Below are positions 27,456-36,660 of a DNA stretch of 64,000 nt, piece by piece. The DNA comes from Marinobacterium halophilum. GTDB taxonomy: Bacteria; Pseudomonadota; Gammaproteobacteria; Pseudomonadales; Balneatricaceae. Location: contig NZ_PYGI01000001.1 in NCBI RefSeq assembly GCF_003014615.1, positions 124,001 through 188,000 of the forward strand, written 5' to 3'. The first letter of the stretch is position 1. Every line of letters starts with the position of its first letter. The notes beneath the pieces were generated by a model that saw only the letters and a list, made by a program, of their open reading frames with translations, did not search any database and was not told the origin of the DNA. The translations under genes were made by a program, and so were the position numbers.

Positions 27456-28475
27456 GTGGGAATTTTCGAGCGGTATATGACCCTCTGGGTTGGGTTGTGC
27501 ATTTTGGCCGGTGTGGTGGTGGGCAATTGGGTGCCAGACTTTTTTGCTGTCATTGCGCGCTTGGAGTTCGCCCATGTAAACCTGGTGGTAGCGGTTTTCA
27601 TCTGGGTGATGATCTACCCGATGATGGTGCAGATCGATTTCAGCTCGATCAAGGATGTGGGCAACAAACCGAAAGGTTTGGTGCTGACGCTGGTTGTCAA
27701 TTGGCTGATCAAGCCGTTCACCATGGCGGCATTGGGTTGGCTGTTTTTCCGCGTGATTTTTGTCGACTGGGTAGATCCGCACAGTGCAGGCGAATATATC
27801 GCCGGTATGATTCTGTTGGGCGTGGCTCCCTGTACGGCGATGGTATTTGTCTGGAGCCAACTCACCAAGGGTGATCCCAACTACACACTGGTTCAGGTGT
27901 CCGTCAACGATGTCATCATGATTTTTGCCTTTGCGCCGATCGCCGCGTTTCTGCTGGGTGTTAGTGATATTCATGTGCCTTGGGAAACGCTGCTGTTATC
28001 GGTGGTGTTGTATGTGGTGTTGCCGCTGGTGGCTGGAGCGTTGACGCGCCATTGGCTGGAGCGCAAGAGTGGGGGGCGTCTGGACAGCTTTCTGCATGTG
28101 CTCAAGCCTTGGTCGATCCTTGGCCTGTTGGCCACGGTGGTACTGCTGTTTGGTTTTCAGGCGCAAACCATCATAGCGCAGCCGCAAACCATCGGCCTGA
28201 TCGCTATTCCACTGCTGATCCAGACCTACGGTATTTTTATTATCGCCTACGCCGCAGCGTATTGGTTGCGACTGCCGCATAACGTGGCGGCACCGGCCTG
28301 CATGATCGGAACCTCCAATTTCTTCGAGCTGGCGGTTGCGGTTGCAATTTCGCTGTTCGGATTGCACTCGGGCGCTGCGCTGGCCACGGTAGTGGGCGTG
28401 CTGGTCGAGGTGCCAGTGATGCTGTCGCTGGTGGCGATCGCCAACCGTACCCAGCACTGGTTTGACCGGTCTTGA
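27456..28475 (+). CDS. acr3: ACR3 family arsenite efflux transporter
   Basis: A 339-residue membrane protein with ten helices. The N-terminal [19 protein letters not shown], the essential [13 protein letters not shown] cysteine motif in helix 4, and the [22 protein letters not shown] block are characteristic. The GTG start at 27456 gives the usual length; ATG 27477 is an alternative. It exports As(III) with energy from the membrane gradient and is co-transcribed with arsR (26 bases apart). Confidence 0.93.
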   Translation: MGIFERYMTLWVGLCILAGVVVGNWVPDFFAVIARLEFAHVNLVVAVFIWVMIYPMMVQIDFSSIKDVGNKPKGLVLTLVVNWLIKPFTMAALGWLFFRVIFVDWVDPHSAGEYIAGMILLGVAPCTAMVFVWSQLTKGDPNYTLVQVSVNDVIMIFAFAPIAAFLLGVSDIHVPWETLLLSVVLYVVLPLVAGALTRHWLERKSGGRLDSFLHVLKPWSILGLLATVVLLFGFQAQTIIAQPQTIGLIAIPLLIQTYGIFIIAYAAAYWLRLPHNVAAPACMIGTSNFFELAVAVAISLFGLHSGAALATVVGVLVEVPVMLSLVAIANRTQHWFDRS

Positions 28476-28531
28476 TACACCATGGCTATTGTTATTTCTA
28501 TATGTGATCACCGTTTTTGAGGAATTAAACC

Positions 28532-29533
28532 ATGACCATCAAAGTGGGTATAAACGGCTTCGGGCGCATGGGACGGCTGTCCCTGCGTGTGCTCTTTGAC
28601 CAGGCCGACGTTGAGATCGTACAGATCAACGATCCAGCGGGTGATGCGGCAACCCTGGCTCATCTGCTGAATTTCGACTCAGTACACGGGCGTTGGCAGC
28701 ATGAGGCGCATGCCGACGGCGCGACGATGCTGATCAATGGCCAGCGCATAGCGGTCACCGCCAACAAGGCGATTGCCGAGACCGATTGGTCCGGCTGTGA
28801 TCTGGTGCTTGAAGCGTCCGGCAAGATGAAAAGTAAAGCCGTGTTGCAGGCCTACCTTGATCAGGGTGTACAGCGCGTGGTCGTCACTGCTCCGGTCAAA
28901 GAGGAAGGTGTGCTCAATGTCGTCATGGGCGTCAACGACGACCTCTACGACCCGGCACAGCACCGTATCGTCACCGCCGCCTCCTGCACCACCAACTGCC
29001 TTGCGCCAGTGGTGAAAGTGATCCATGAGCAACTGGGTATCAAGCATGGATCAATGACCACGATTCACGATATCACCAACACCCAGACCATTCTGGATGC
29101 GCCCCACAAGGATCTGCGTCGCGCCCGTGCCTGCGGTATGAGCCTGATTCCGACCACGACCGGCTCGGCCACAGCGATCACTCACATCTTCCCGGAATTG
29201 AAGGGCAAGCTGAACGGTCATGCCATTCGGGTGCCGCTGGCCAATGCCTCGATCACCGATTGTGTGTTTGAGGTGGCGCGTGAAACCAGTGCCGAGGAGG
29301 TGAATGCACTGCTGCAAGCTGCTGCCGAAGGCGAGTTGCAGGATATTCTGGGCTATGAAGAGCGACCGCTGGTATCGATCGATTACCGGACTGACCCGCG
29401 CTCCAGCGTGGTCGATGCACTGTCCACCATGGTGGTTAATGGCACGCAGGTGAAACTCTACCTCTGGTATGACAATGAATGGGGCTATGCCAACCGCACG
29501 GCGGAACTGGCGCTGAAGGTGGGTCGTGCCTGA
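28532..29533 (+). CDS. ArsJ-associated glyceraldehyde-3-phosphate dehydrogenase
   Basis: A 333-residue GAPDH: NAD-binding start [15 protein letters not shown], catalytic cysteine C152 in [12 protein letters not shown], substrate-binding [11 protein letters not shown] and the end [15 protein letters not shown]. It is immediately followed by arsJ. In that pair the enzyme uses arsenate in place of phosphate to make 1-arseno-3-phosphoglycerate, which ArsJ exports and which then breaks down, giving arsenate resistance. The annotation rests on family match and pairing. Confidence 0.93.
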   Translation: MTIKVGINGFGRMGRLSLRVLFDQADVEIVQINDPAGDAATLAHLLNFDSVHGRWQHEAHADGATMLINGQRIAVTANKAIAETDWSGCDLVLEASGKMKSKAVLQAYLDQGVQRVVVTAPVKEEGVLNVVMGVNDDLYDPAQHRIVTAASCTTNCLAPVVKVIHEQLGIKHGSMTTIHDITNTQTILDAPHKDLRRARACGMSLIPTTTGSATAITHIFPELKGKLNGHAIRVPLANASITDCVFEVARETSAEEVNALLQAAAEGELQDILGYEERPLVSIDYRTDPRSSVVDALSTMVVNGTQVKLYLWYDNEWGYANRTAELALKVGRA

Positions 29534-30778
29534 ATGTTCAGCCAGTTAACCCCCGCCATTCGCCAGTATTTGGTCGTTACCGGCAACTACTGGACCTTTA
29601 CCCTGACCGACGGCGCCTTGCGCATGCTGGTGGTATTGCATTTTCATGGCCTGGGTTATGCGCCGCTGGAGATCGCGTTGCTGTTCCTGTTCTACGAGAT
29701 CTTCGGTGTAATCACCAATCTGGTCGGTGGCTGGCTGGGGGCGCATCTGGGGCTGAATCGCACCATGAACATCGGACTGGGTCTGCAGGTGGTGGCGCTG
29801 GCGATGCTGCTGGTGCCGCCTGTCTGGCTGACGGTGCCTTGGGTAATGGCGGCGCAGGCACTGTCGGGGATCGCCAAGGATCTCAACAAGATGAGTGCCA
29901 AAAGTACCATCAAGCTGCTGGTGCCTGCCGATGCTCAGGGCACACTGTATACCTGGGTAGCGATCCTGACCGGGTCCAAAAATGCACTCAAGGGCGTGGG
30001 TTTCTTTCTGGGCGGTGCGCTGTTGATGGTGTTGGGCTTTACCGGTGCCGTCGCTGCGATGACGGTGGTGCTGGCGTTGGTCTGGCTGCTGAGCCTGGTG
30101 TTGCTGAAGCAGGATTTGGGCAAGGCGAAGCACAAGCCGAAGTTTCGTGACATTTTCTCCAAAAGCCGTGCCATAAATATTCTGTCTGCCGCCCGTATGT
30201 TTCTGTTCGGCGCGCGGGATGTCTGGTTCGTGGTGGCGTTGCCGGTGTTTCTGTCGCAGACGTTGGGCTGGAGTCATGGCCAGACCGGTGGTTTCCTTGC
30301 TCTGTGGGTCATCGGTTATGGCCTGGTGCAGGCATTGGCTCCACGGATCACCGGCAAGGCGGCTGGGCGGGTGCCGGATGGCAGAGCAGCAACTCGTTGG
30401 GCGGCTGTTCTCGCGGTGCTGCCGCTGCTGATCGTGTGGGGGCTTGCTGCGGGTCTGGATGCAGCCGGGGTGCTGATTGGCGGGTTGCTGGTGTTCGGGG
30501 CGGTGTTCGCAATCAACTCTTCACTGCACAGCTATCTGATCGTCAGCTATGCTGGCAGTGACGGTGTGTCTCTGGATGTGGGTTTCTACTACATGGCCAA
30601 TGCATTGGGACGGCTGCTGGGTACACTGCTGTCGGGCTGGATATTCCAGCTGGCGGGCCAGGGTAGCAGTGGGCTTCAGGCCTGTCTCTGGATCTCGGCA
30701 GGGATGTTAATACTGACCGTGCTGATTTCACTGGGACTGCCATCAACCTCCGCTAGCCATGATAAAGAGGCTGCTTGA
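29534..30778 (+). CDS. arsJ: ArsJ organoarsenical efflux MFS transporter
   Basis: A 414-residue major facilitator with about 12 helices. The start LTPAIRQYLVVTGNYWTFTLTDGALRMLVVLHFH and the loop LSGIAKDLNKMSAKSTIKLL are typical of ArsJ. It begins directly after the GAPDH stop. It is likely to export the arseno-phosphoglycerate made by that enzyme. The next permease begins one base inside its stop codon. Confidence 0.93.
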   Translation: MFSQLTPAIRQYLVVTGNYWTFTLTDGALRMLVVLHFHGLGYAPLEIALLFLFYEIFGVITNLVGGWLGAHLGLNRTMNIGLGLQVVALAMLLVPPVWLTVPWVMAAQALSGIAKDLNKMSAKSTIKLLVPADAQGTLYTWVAILTGSKNALKGVGFFLGGALLMVLGFTGAVAAMTVVLALVWLLSLVLLKQDLGKAKHKPKFRDIFSKSRAINILSAARMFLFGARDVWFVVALPVFLSQTLGWSHGQTGGFLALWVIGYGLVQALAPRITGKAAGRVPDGRAATRWAAVLAVLPLLIVWGLAAGLDAAGVLIGGLLVFGAVFAINSSLHSYLIVSYAGSDGVSLDVGFYYMANALGRLLGTLLSGWIFQLAGQGSSGLQACLWISAGMLILTVLISLGLPSTSASHDKEAA

Positions 30779-32097
30779 TGTATACACGACTACTGGGCCT
30801 TTACCGCAACAACCCGCGTGAAGGACATGTGCTGCTTTTCATGTTGGTTGCGTTTCTGCTGATCTACTTTATCCCGGCTGGAACCGAACGCTTTGATAAC
30901 GCGGTGCTGGAGGCGGTGCGGTTAACCAACTGGTATGCCCGTGAGCATGTGATCCTCTGCCTGCTGCCCGCTTTTCTGATTGCGGGAGCGATGGCCGTCT
31001 ATATCAGCCAGGGGGCGGTGATGCGTTTTCTGGGGCCTGATGCATCCAAGCCGGTGGCGTTTGGCGTGGCATCGGTATCGGGCACTTTGCTGGCGGTATG
31101 TTCCTGCACCGTGCTGCCGTTGTTCGGCGGTATCTATAAGCGGGGGGCCGGTCTTGGTGCTGCAATCGCTTTTCTTTATTCAGGCCCCGCAATCAACATA
31201 ATGGCGGTGGTGGTGACGGCCAAGGTGCTGGGAGCCGAGATCGGCATTGCACGGGCTGCAGGCGCTATCCTGTTCGCGCTGGTGATCGGTACGTTGATGC
31301 ATCTGTTATACCGTCGTGAAGAGGCCGAGCGCACGGTCACCAATAAGCGGGGGTTCACGGGCGGCGAAGCCGGTCAGCCCTTTGCTGCGATCTTTTCATT
31401 TTTTGCTCTGTTGGTGGGGATGTTGGTGTTCGCCAACTGGGCGGCGGCTGACAGCGTGGTCTGGATGCAGGTGTACGCCTGGAAATGGTCGATTACTGCA
31501 GTATTGGCAGCGGCCTTTGCCGGGTTGCTGGTGTGGCGCTGGCAATGGCCCTGGCAATCGGTGCTGGGGCTGGCCGTGGTAATTCTGTTGCTGACATGGA
31601 TGGTGCCGGGCGTACCCGAGTTGCCCTTTGCAGCGGGCATTGTCGGCCTGATGCTGATCGCCGCGCTGCGAGAGCAGGATCGGGAGTGGTCGCAGCAGAG
31701 CTGGGACTTTGCCAAGCAGATTTTGCCGTTACTATTGGCTGGCGTGTTTGTCGCCGGTTTTGCTTTAGGGCGTCCCGGTCATGAGGGCATCATTCCCTCG
31801 CAGTGGGTGGCGGCTGCGGTGGGAGATAATTCGCTGGCATCGACTCTGATCGCGTCGGTGTTGGGCGCATTGATGTATTTCTCCACCTTGACCGAGGTGC
31901 CGATCGTGCAAGCCCTGATGGGGGCTGGAATGGGCAAGGGACCGGCGCTGGCGCTGCTGCTGGCAGGGCCGGCATTGTCGCTGCCGAATATGCTGGTGAT
32001 CCGGACAATTCTGGGTACCGAAAAGACACTGGTTTATTGTGCGCTGGTGGTGGTGATGGCGACAATAACCGGTTATATCTATGGCAATGTCTGGTAA
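30778..32097 (+). CDS. UPF0718/ArsP-like permease
   Basis: A 439-residue membrane protein with about ten helices and two DUF318-type halves. The CSCTVLPLFGGIYKRGAGLGAA motif (pair of cysteines in a membrane loop) and the second half's FSTLTEVPIVQALMGAGMGKGP repeat define the family. ArsP members export trivalent organoarsenicals. ATG at 30778 overlaps the arsJ stop (TGATG), so the permease is an integral part of the ars operon. Confidence 0.82.
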   Translation: MYTRLLGLYRNNPREGHVLLFMLVAFLLIYFIPAGTERFDNAVLEAVRLTNWYAREHVILCLLPAFLIAGAMAVYISQGAVMRFLGPDASKPVAFGVASVSGTLLAVCSCTVLPLFGGIYKRGAGLGAAIAFLYSGPAINIMAVVVTAKVLGAEIGIARAAGAILFALVIGTLMHLLYRREEAERTVTNKRGFTGGEAGQPFAAIFSFFALLVGMLVFANWAAADSVVWMQVYAWKWSITAVLAAAFAGLLVWRWQWPWQSVLGLAVVILLLTWMVPGVPELPFAAGIVGLMLIAALREQDREWSQQSWDFAKQILPLLLAGVFVAGFALGRPGHEGIIPSQWVAAAVGDNSLASTLIASVLGALMYFSTLTEVPIVQALMGAGMGKGPALALLLAGPALSLPNMLVIRTILGTEKTLVYCALVVVMATITGYIYGNVW

Positions 32098-32107
32098 GGA
32101 GGCGGTA

Positions 32108-32338
32108 ATGAAATTGACCATCTATGGCAGCGGCTGTGCCAAGTGTCGCCAGCTGACGGCGAATGCGGAAGCGGCAGCCCACGCATTGGGGCTGGAGTAC
32201 GATGTTGAGAAAGTAACCGATGTGAATACCATCATTGCCGATGGTGTCATGCATACGCCAGCACTGGCGGTTGATGGAACGATCATCATAGAGGGCAAGG
32301 TTGCTGCTGCTGAAGAAATAGAGGCTCTGATTACATAG
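32108..32338 (+). CDS. Small thioredoxin-like protein (TM0996 type)
   Basis: A 76-residue protein with the redox motif CAKC (residues 9-12, YGSGCAKCRQL) and cis-proline loop MHTPALAVDG. Such small thioredoxins are nearly always encoded next to UPF0718 permeases, and probably reduce substrates or the permease cysteines. I chose ATG 32108 behind GGAGGCGG. The gene ends the ars operon. Confidence 0.88.
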   Translation: MKLTIYGSGCAKCRQLTANAEAAAHALGLEYDVEKVTDVNTIIADGVMHTPALAVDGTIIIEGKVAAAEEIEALIT

Positions 32339-32358
32339 TATGGCAAGAGTCTTAAATA

Positions 32359-32398
32359 CCATAAAGGAATAAACCTGTTAATATTTATTCTTTTATGG
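32359..32398. promoter_or_regulatory. Long inverted repeat before the SLC13 transporter
   Basis: Two 15-base arms (32359-32373 and 32384-32398), 14 of 15 complementary, are separated by ten bases. It lies after the thioredoxin gene and just before the SLC13 start. It might be a hairpin terminator for the ars operon, but the AT-rich arms with a CCATAAAAGAATAAA-like sequence resemble sequences in the cys intergenic region at 56097-56198, so an operator is equally plausible. Confidence 0.5.
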
Positions 32399-32421
32399 AA
32401 TCAAAATAACCCTGTATCGTA

Positions 32422-34227
32422 GTGGTTTTTCAACGGATACGGGTTAACGCTGTGGAGTGGCAAGGCTGGTTCGCACTGAGTTTAATGGTCGCCGCATTGG
32501 CTGTTCTGGTCCTGACACGGACAGGGCCGCACATCGTGATGATGGCGGTACTGGCGTTGCTCAGCATCAGTGGTGTGCTGTCGCCGTCCGAGGCGCTTGC
32601 CGGTTTTGCCAACTCGGGTTTGATCACCGTCGCCTGCATGTTTGTGGTCGCGGCCGGCATCCACTCCTCCGGTGGTGTCGACATGCTGGTGAACAAGGTG
32701 CTCGGACGACCTGACAGCGTGCGTGGTGCCATGGGACGCATCTTTGCGCCGGTGGTGCTGCTCAGCGGTTTTCTCAACAATACCCCGGTAGTGGCAACCA
32801 TGATTCCGGCCATCCACGCCTGGTCGCGACAGATCAATATCCCTGCGTCCAAATTGATGATTCCGCTCAGTTACAGCGCCATTCTGGGGGGAACTCTGAC
32901 CCTTATCGGCACCAGTACCAATCTGGTGGTCAACGGTCAATACCAGGAGTTGACCGGTGAGCCGGGCCTGTCTTTGTTCTCGATTACGGCGGTGGCGTTG
33001 CCGGTGGTACTGGTCGGTTTGTTGTTCATCTGGCTGGTGTTTCCGCGTCTGCTCCCGGATCGCAGCGACAAGCGTGCCTTTGCCAACCTGCGTGAGTTCA
33101 CCCTTGAAGTTGCGGTTGCGCCGGGCGGACCGCTGGTGGGGCAAAGTGTCGAGCAGGCGGGGCTGCGCAGCCTGGATCGGGTCTATCTGGTCGAGATCGA
33201 ACGTAATGGCAATATTGTTACCGCCGTATCGTCCGAAGAAAAACTGCGTGACGGAGATCGGCTGGTGTTTGCCGGTGATACCGAAGCGATATCTGATCTG
33301 CTGCGGATCAACGGCATACAGCCGTCGCCGGAAAACGGCCATTCCGATACGCTCAATCTGGACCGTGCCGAGCGCTGTCTGGTGGAAGCGGTAGTATCGC
33401 CGCACTGTGATGCGGTCGGGCATGCCATCCGCGATGCCCGCTTCCGTGACCGCTATGGTGCCGTGGTGCTGGCAGTGGCGCGCAGCGGCGAACGGGTGCA
33501 GGGCAATCTGGGCAATATCCGCCTGGAAGCGGGTGATACGTTGCTATTGGAGGCACGTCCGGCGTTTGTTAGCCGTCAGCGCTATAACAAGGACTTCCTG
33601 CTGATCAATGATCTGGACAAGACCCAGCCACGGCATGAGCGCGCTTGGCTGGCGTGGGGCATTTTGGCGGCGCTGGTGCTGGCGGCAGGTACCGGACTGA
33701 CCAGTATGCTCAATGCGGCGCTGGTAGGGGCCGGGCTAATGGTGGTAACCGGTTGCTGCAATGTGGTGCAGGCGGAGAAAAGTCTGGACCTTACCGTGAT
33801 CCTGACCATTGCCGCGTCCTTCGCTCTGGGCGCAGCCCTGCAGAAAACCGGTGTTGCGACCTTCTTGGCCGATGGCATTGTGGAGCTGAGCAGTGGTACG
33901 CCCTGGTTGTTGCTGATTCTGACGTATCTTGCGGTATCAGTGCTGACTGAAATGATCACCAACAACGCTGCAGCGGTGTTGATGCTGCCGATCGTGCTGG
34001 AAGTGACCGATAAGGCGCAGCTCAGCCACGAACCCTTCATCTTTGCCATTATGATCGCGGCGTCTGCCAGCTTTGCTACCCCATTGGGGTACCAGACCAA
34101 TCTTATGGTCTATGGGCCGGGTGGCTACCGCTTCACTGATTTTCTCAAGGTAGGGGTACCGATGAACCTGCTGGTCGCGGCCGTTACCCTGACGACACTG
34201 CTGTTGGGATGGCCGCTCACACGCTGA
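32422..34227 (+). CDS. SLC13/CitT-type transporter with TrkA-C domains
   Basis: A 601-residue transporter: N-terminal membrane half (about residues 10-210), two cytoplasmic TrkA-C (RCK-C) domains (about 215-390) and a C-terminal membrane half. ILGGTLTLIGTSTNLVVNG and NNAAAVLMLPIVLEV are the paired substrate-binding loops of the DASS family. Such TrkA-C-inserted members are sodium/sulfate- or dicarboxylate-type transporters. The start is a GTG at 32422; another GTG at 32452 is possible. It is downstream of the ars operon but is probably separately regulated. Confidence 0.88.
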   Translation: MVFQRIRVNAVEWQGWFALSLMVAALAVLVLTRTGPHIVMMAVLALLSISGVLSPSEALAGFANSGLITVACMFVVAAGIHSSGGVDMLVNKVLGRPDSVRGAMGRIFAPVVLLSGFLNNTPVVATMIPAIHAWSRQINIPASKLMIPLSYSAILGGTLTLIGTSTNLVVNGQYQELTGEPGLSLFSITAVALPVVLVGLLFIWLVFPRLLPDRSDKRAFANLREFTLEVAVAPGGPLVGQSVEQAGLRSLDRVYLVEIERNGNIVTAVSSEEKLRDGDRLVFAGDTEAISDLLRINGIQPSPENGHSDTLNLDRAERCLVEAVVSPHCDAVGHAIRDARFRDRYGAVVLAVARSGERVQGNLGNIRLEAGDTLLLEARPAFVSRQRYNKDFLLINDLDKTQPRHERAWLAWGILAALVLAAGTGLTSMLNAALVGAGLMVVTGCCNVVQAEKSLDLTVILTIAASFALGAALQKTGVATFLADGIVELSSGTPWLLLILTYLAVSVLTEMITNNAAAVLMLPIVLEVTDKAQLSHEPFIFAIMIAASASFATPLGYQTNLMVYGPGGYRFTDFLKVGVPMNLLVAAVTLTTLLLGWPLTR

Positions 34228-34230
34228 GTA

Positions 34231-34252
34231 ACCGGGGCGGTTATGCCCCGGT
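34231..34252. terminator. Hairpin between the SLC13 and nhaB genes
   Basis: ACCGGGGC (34231-34238) and GCCCCGGT (34245-34252) form a perfect eight-base stem with a six-base loop, three bases after the SLC13 stop codon and between convergent genes. Neither side has a good uridine run, so it may act as a weak bidirectional terminator. Confidence 0.5.
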
Positions 34253-34281
34253 AAACCGCTCGGCAGTGCTCTGTTTCCTGT

Positions 34282-35787
34282 TCAGGTAAACATAATTACC
34301 GATGCCAGACCGACGCTGCCCAGCACTACGGTGTAGGGTAGGGCCATGATCACCATGCGGCCGTATGACAACCGTACCAGCGGCGCAATCGCTGAGGTGA
34401 GCAGGAACAGAAACGCGGCCTGACCGTTGGGTGTGGCGACGCTGGGCAAGTTGGTGCCGGTATTGATGGCGATTGCCAGCTGGTCAAAGTGCGCACGGGT
34501 GATGTCGCCGGCATCCAGTGCCTGTTTGACTTCGCCGATGTATACGGTGGCCACAAACACATTATCCGAAATCATCGACAACACGCCGTTGGCAATAAAG
34601 AACATGCCTGGCTGCTGCTCGGGTGGCAGCGACAGAACCCAGGTGATGATCGGCGTGAACAGATGCTGTTCGTGAATGACGGCGACAATGGCAAAAAACA
34701 CCACCAGCAGTGCGGTGAAGGGCAGTGCTTCTTCGAACGCCTTGCCAATCTGGTGCTCATCGGTGACGCCGTTGAACGAAGTGATCAGAATGATGACCAG
34801 CAAGCCGATCAAGCCTACTTCAGCCAGATGTAATGCCAGGCCGACGACCAGAATGGCCGCCGCGATCGCCTGTACGATCAAGGCGGCTTTCTGGTTGGGT
34901 GTACGCTTGGCGCGCTCGGCTTCGGCGAATTCCTTCAGTACCAGCAGCACCGGTCGCGGCAAGCGCGCGCCGTAACCAAACAGTTGCAGCTTCTCCAGGA
35001 CTACGCAGGTCAACAGACCGGCGGCCAGTACCGGCATGGATACCGGTGCCATCAACAGGAAAAACTCGGCAAAATTCCAGCCGGCAGTCTTGGCGATCAG
35101 CAGGTTTTGTGGCTCGCCGACCAGAGTGCAGACGCCGCCCAGCGCGGTACCAACGGCACTGTGCATCAGCAGGCTGCGCAGAAAGGCGCGGAATCCTTCC
35201 AGGTCTTCACGGTGCAGATCGATTACTTCATGGTCGGACACATGGTTGTGGCTCTTGTGCTGGTGGCCCTTGCCTGAGGCAACCTTGTGATACACCGAGT
35301 AGAAGCCGACTGCTACGCTGATGATTACGGCGGTGACTGTCAGGGCATCGAGGAAAGCCGACAGCAGGGCAGCGGTCATACTGAACAGTAAGGCCAGCAG
35401 ATACTTGGAGCGCACATGCAGCAGGATATTGGTGAACGTCACCAGCAGCAGGCTCTTCATGAAGTAGATCCCGGCGACCATGAACATCAGCAACAGAATC
35501 ACCGGCAGATTGGTTTCGACCTCGTGATAAAGCGCCTCGGGCGTGGTCATTCCCAGCAGCAGAGCTTCAGTGGCCAGCAGGCCGCCGGGCAGCAGCGGGT
35601 AGCACTTGAGTGCCATGGCCAGGGTGAAAATGAACTCGCCGATCAGCAGCCAACCGGTGGCCTGTGGTCCCAGAGCCCAGAGTGCAATGGGATTGATCAA
35701 CAAGAAAAGTACAATGATCTGCTTGTACCAGGCAGGGGCGGAGCCCAGAAAATTGTGTGCAAAGGCACCAATACTGGTGGAGGGCAT
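34282..35787 (-). CDS. nhaB: Na+/H+ antiporter NhaB
   Basis: A 501-residue inner-membrane antiporter with about 12 helices. The order [64 protein letters not shown] and [20 protein letters not shown] matches NhaB. It exports sodium in exchange for protons. I place the start at 35787 because the open frame upstream is not family-like. It is preceded by a structured leader (35788-35912). Confidence 0.92.
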   Translation of the reverse strand: MPSTSIGAFAHNFLGSAPAWYKQIIVLFLLINPIALWALGPQATGWLLIGEFIFTLAMALKCYPLLPGGLLATEALLLGMTTPEALYHEVETNLPVILLLMFMVAGIYFMKSLLLVTFTNILLHVRSKYLLALLFSMTAALLSAFLDALTVTAVIISVAVGFYSVYHKVASGKGHQHKSHNHVSDHEVIDLHREDLEGFRAFLRSLLMHSAVGTALGGVCTLVGEPQNLLIAKTAGWNFAEFFLLMAPVSMPVLAAGLLTCVVLEKLQLFGYGARLPRPVLLVLKEFAEAERAKRTPNQKAALIVQAIAAAILVVGLALHLAEVGLIGLLVIILITSFNGVTDEHQIGKAFEEALPFTALLVVFFAIVAVIHEQHLFTPIITWVLSLPPEQQPGMFFIANGVLSMISDNVFVATVYIGEVKQALDAGDITRAHFDQLAIAINTGTNLPSVATPNGQAAFLFLLTSAIAPLVRLSYGRMVIMALPYTVVLGSVGLASVIMFT

Positions 35788-35912
35788 AACATCGGTCTCG
35801 TGTAACCGCCAAACGGGCGGTGGTATTGTTATTGGAGGTGAAACCGGCACGCGGGCCGCTGTGGCCGCGCCAATATGGACGGCCTGTTCCGATACAGGCC
35901 GAGGAGGCACCC
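35788..35912 (-). promoter_or_regulatory. Structured leader RNA of nhaB (candidate ion-responsive riboswitch)
   Basis: On the minus-strand RNA, GGGUG (35908-35912) and CACCU (35836-35840) can form a basal helix. Between them, an eight-pair hairpin (35880-35901, CGGCCUGU/ACAGGCCG, loop AUCGGA) and a six-pair hairpin (ends 35846-35871) make a three-way junction. A further hairpin ACCGCC/GGCGGU (35805-35821) lies about 18 bases before the ATG. This layout resembles leaders of cation antiporter genes (nhaA-I and related motifs), but I cannot confirm a match. The rest of the 383-base gene-free stretch (35913-36170) shows no feature that I recognise. Confidence 0.5.
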
Positions 35913-36170
35913 GTCAGGGCATGCTCCAACGCTGGGGGCGAAGGGACGGTGTAGCAGGGTGTATCAAGCGTGAGAGCGTTGATCAACCTGAAGCCTGTTG
36001 CGGAAGTGCGCGACTTTATCACAGGCAGGAAAGTGCAATCCAGAACGTGGGGTGACAAGGGTACTTATGAAGTAGCTGTACCCTGCTGAGGTGGTGTATA
36101 TGCCTCCGGATCGACCTGAACACAATACTGCTTCATAATCTTCAGAGCGCATATCACACAGGGAGATGGC

Positions 36171-36623
36171 ATGGAATTTCAGATCGAATACTGGCACTGG
36201 GTCGTGTTCGGCATGTTGCTGATCATGGCGGAACTGGTTGTGCCCAGTTTTACTATTTTCTGGTTCGGCCTGGCCGCGTTGCTGATGGCCGCACTGGTCT
36301 GGCTGGTGCCGGATGTTAGCTTGAGTGTGCAATTGCTGGCATGGGCCATTGGCTCCAGTCTGTTTGCGCTGGCCTGGTTCAAGTTGCTGCGTCCGCTGAT
36401 GGTGGATCGTACCCAGGCGGGGATCGCACGTGAGGCGGTGTTGGGCGAGAGCGGGCAGGTGATTCTGGCACCACAGCCGCCACGGCGTGGTCAAGTCCGC
36501 TTTTCAACACCGGTGCTGGGTGATGATGAATGGGAGTTTATCTGTGAAGAGCCGGTGGTCATTGGTGATCGGGTCCTTATCACTGAAATCTCGGGTAATA
36601 CCTTAATTGTCAAAAAGCGCTGA
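36171..36623 (+). CDS. NfeD family membrane protein
   Basis: A 150-residue protein with membrane segments at about residues 8-27, 31-49 and 53-70 and a C-terminal OB-fold domain (about 90-150, GESGQVILAPQPPRRGQVRF and GDRVLITEISGNTLIV). It precedes the SPFH gene by 37 bases. NfeD/SPFH pairs form membrane scaffold complexes; a GGGAG ribosome-binding site precedes the ATG. Confidence 0.9.
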   Translation: MEFQIEYWHWVVFGMLLIMAELVVPSFTIFWFGLAALLMAALVWLVPDVSLSVQLLAWAIGSSLFALAWFKLLRPLMVDRTQAGIAREAVLGESGQVILAPQPPRRGQVRFSTPVLGDDEWEFICEEPVVIGDRVLITEISGNTLIVKKR

Positions 36624-36660
36624 TAGCGTACAACTGATATCTACATGAAAGGATAAAAAG

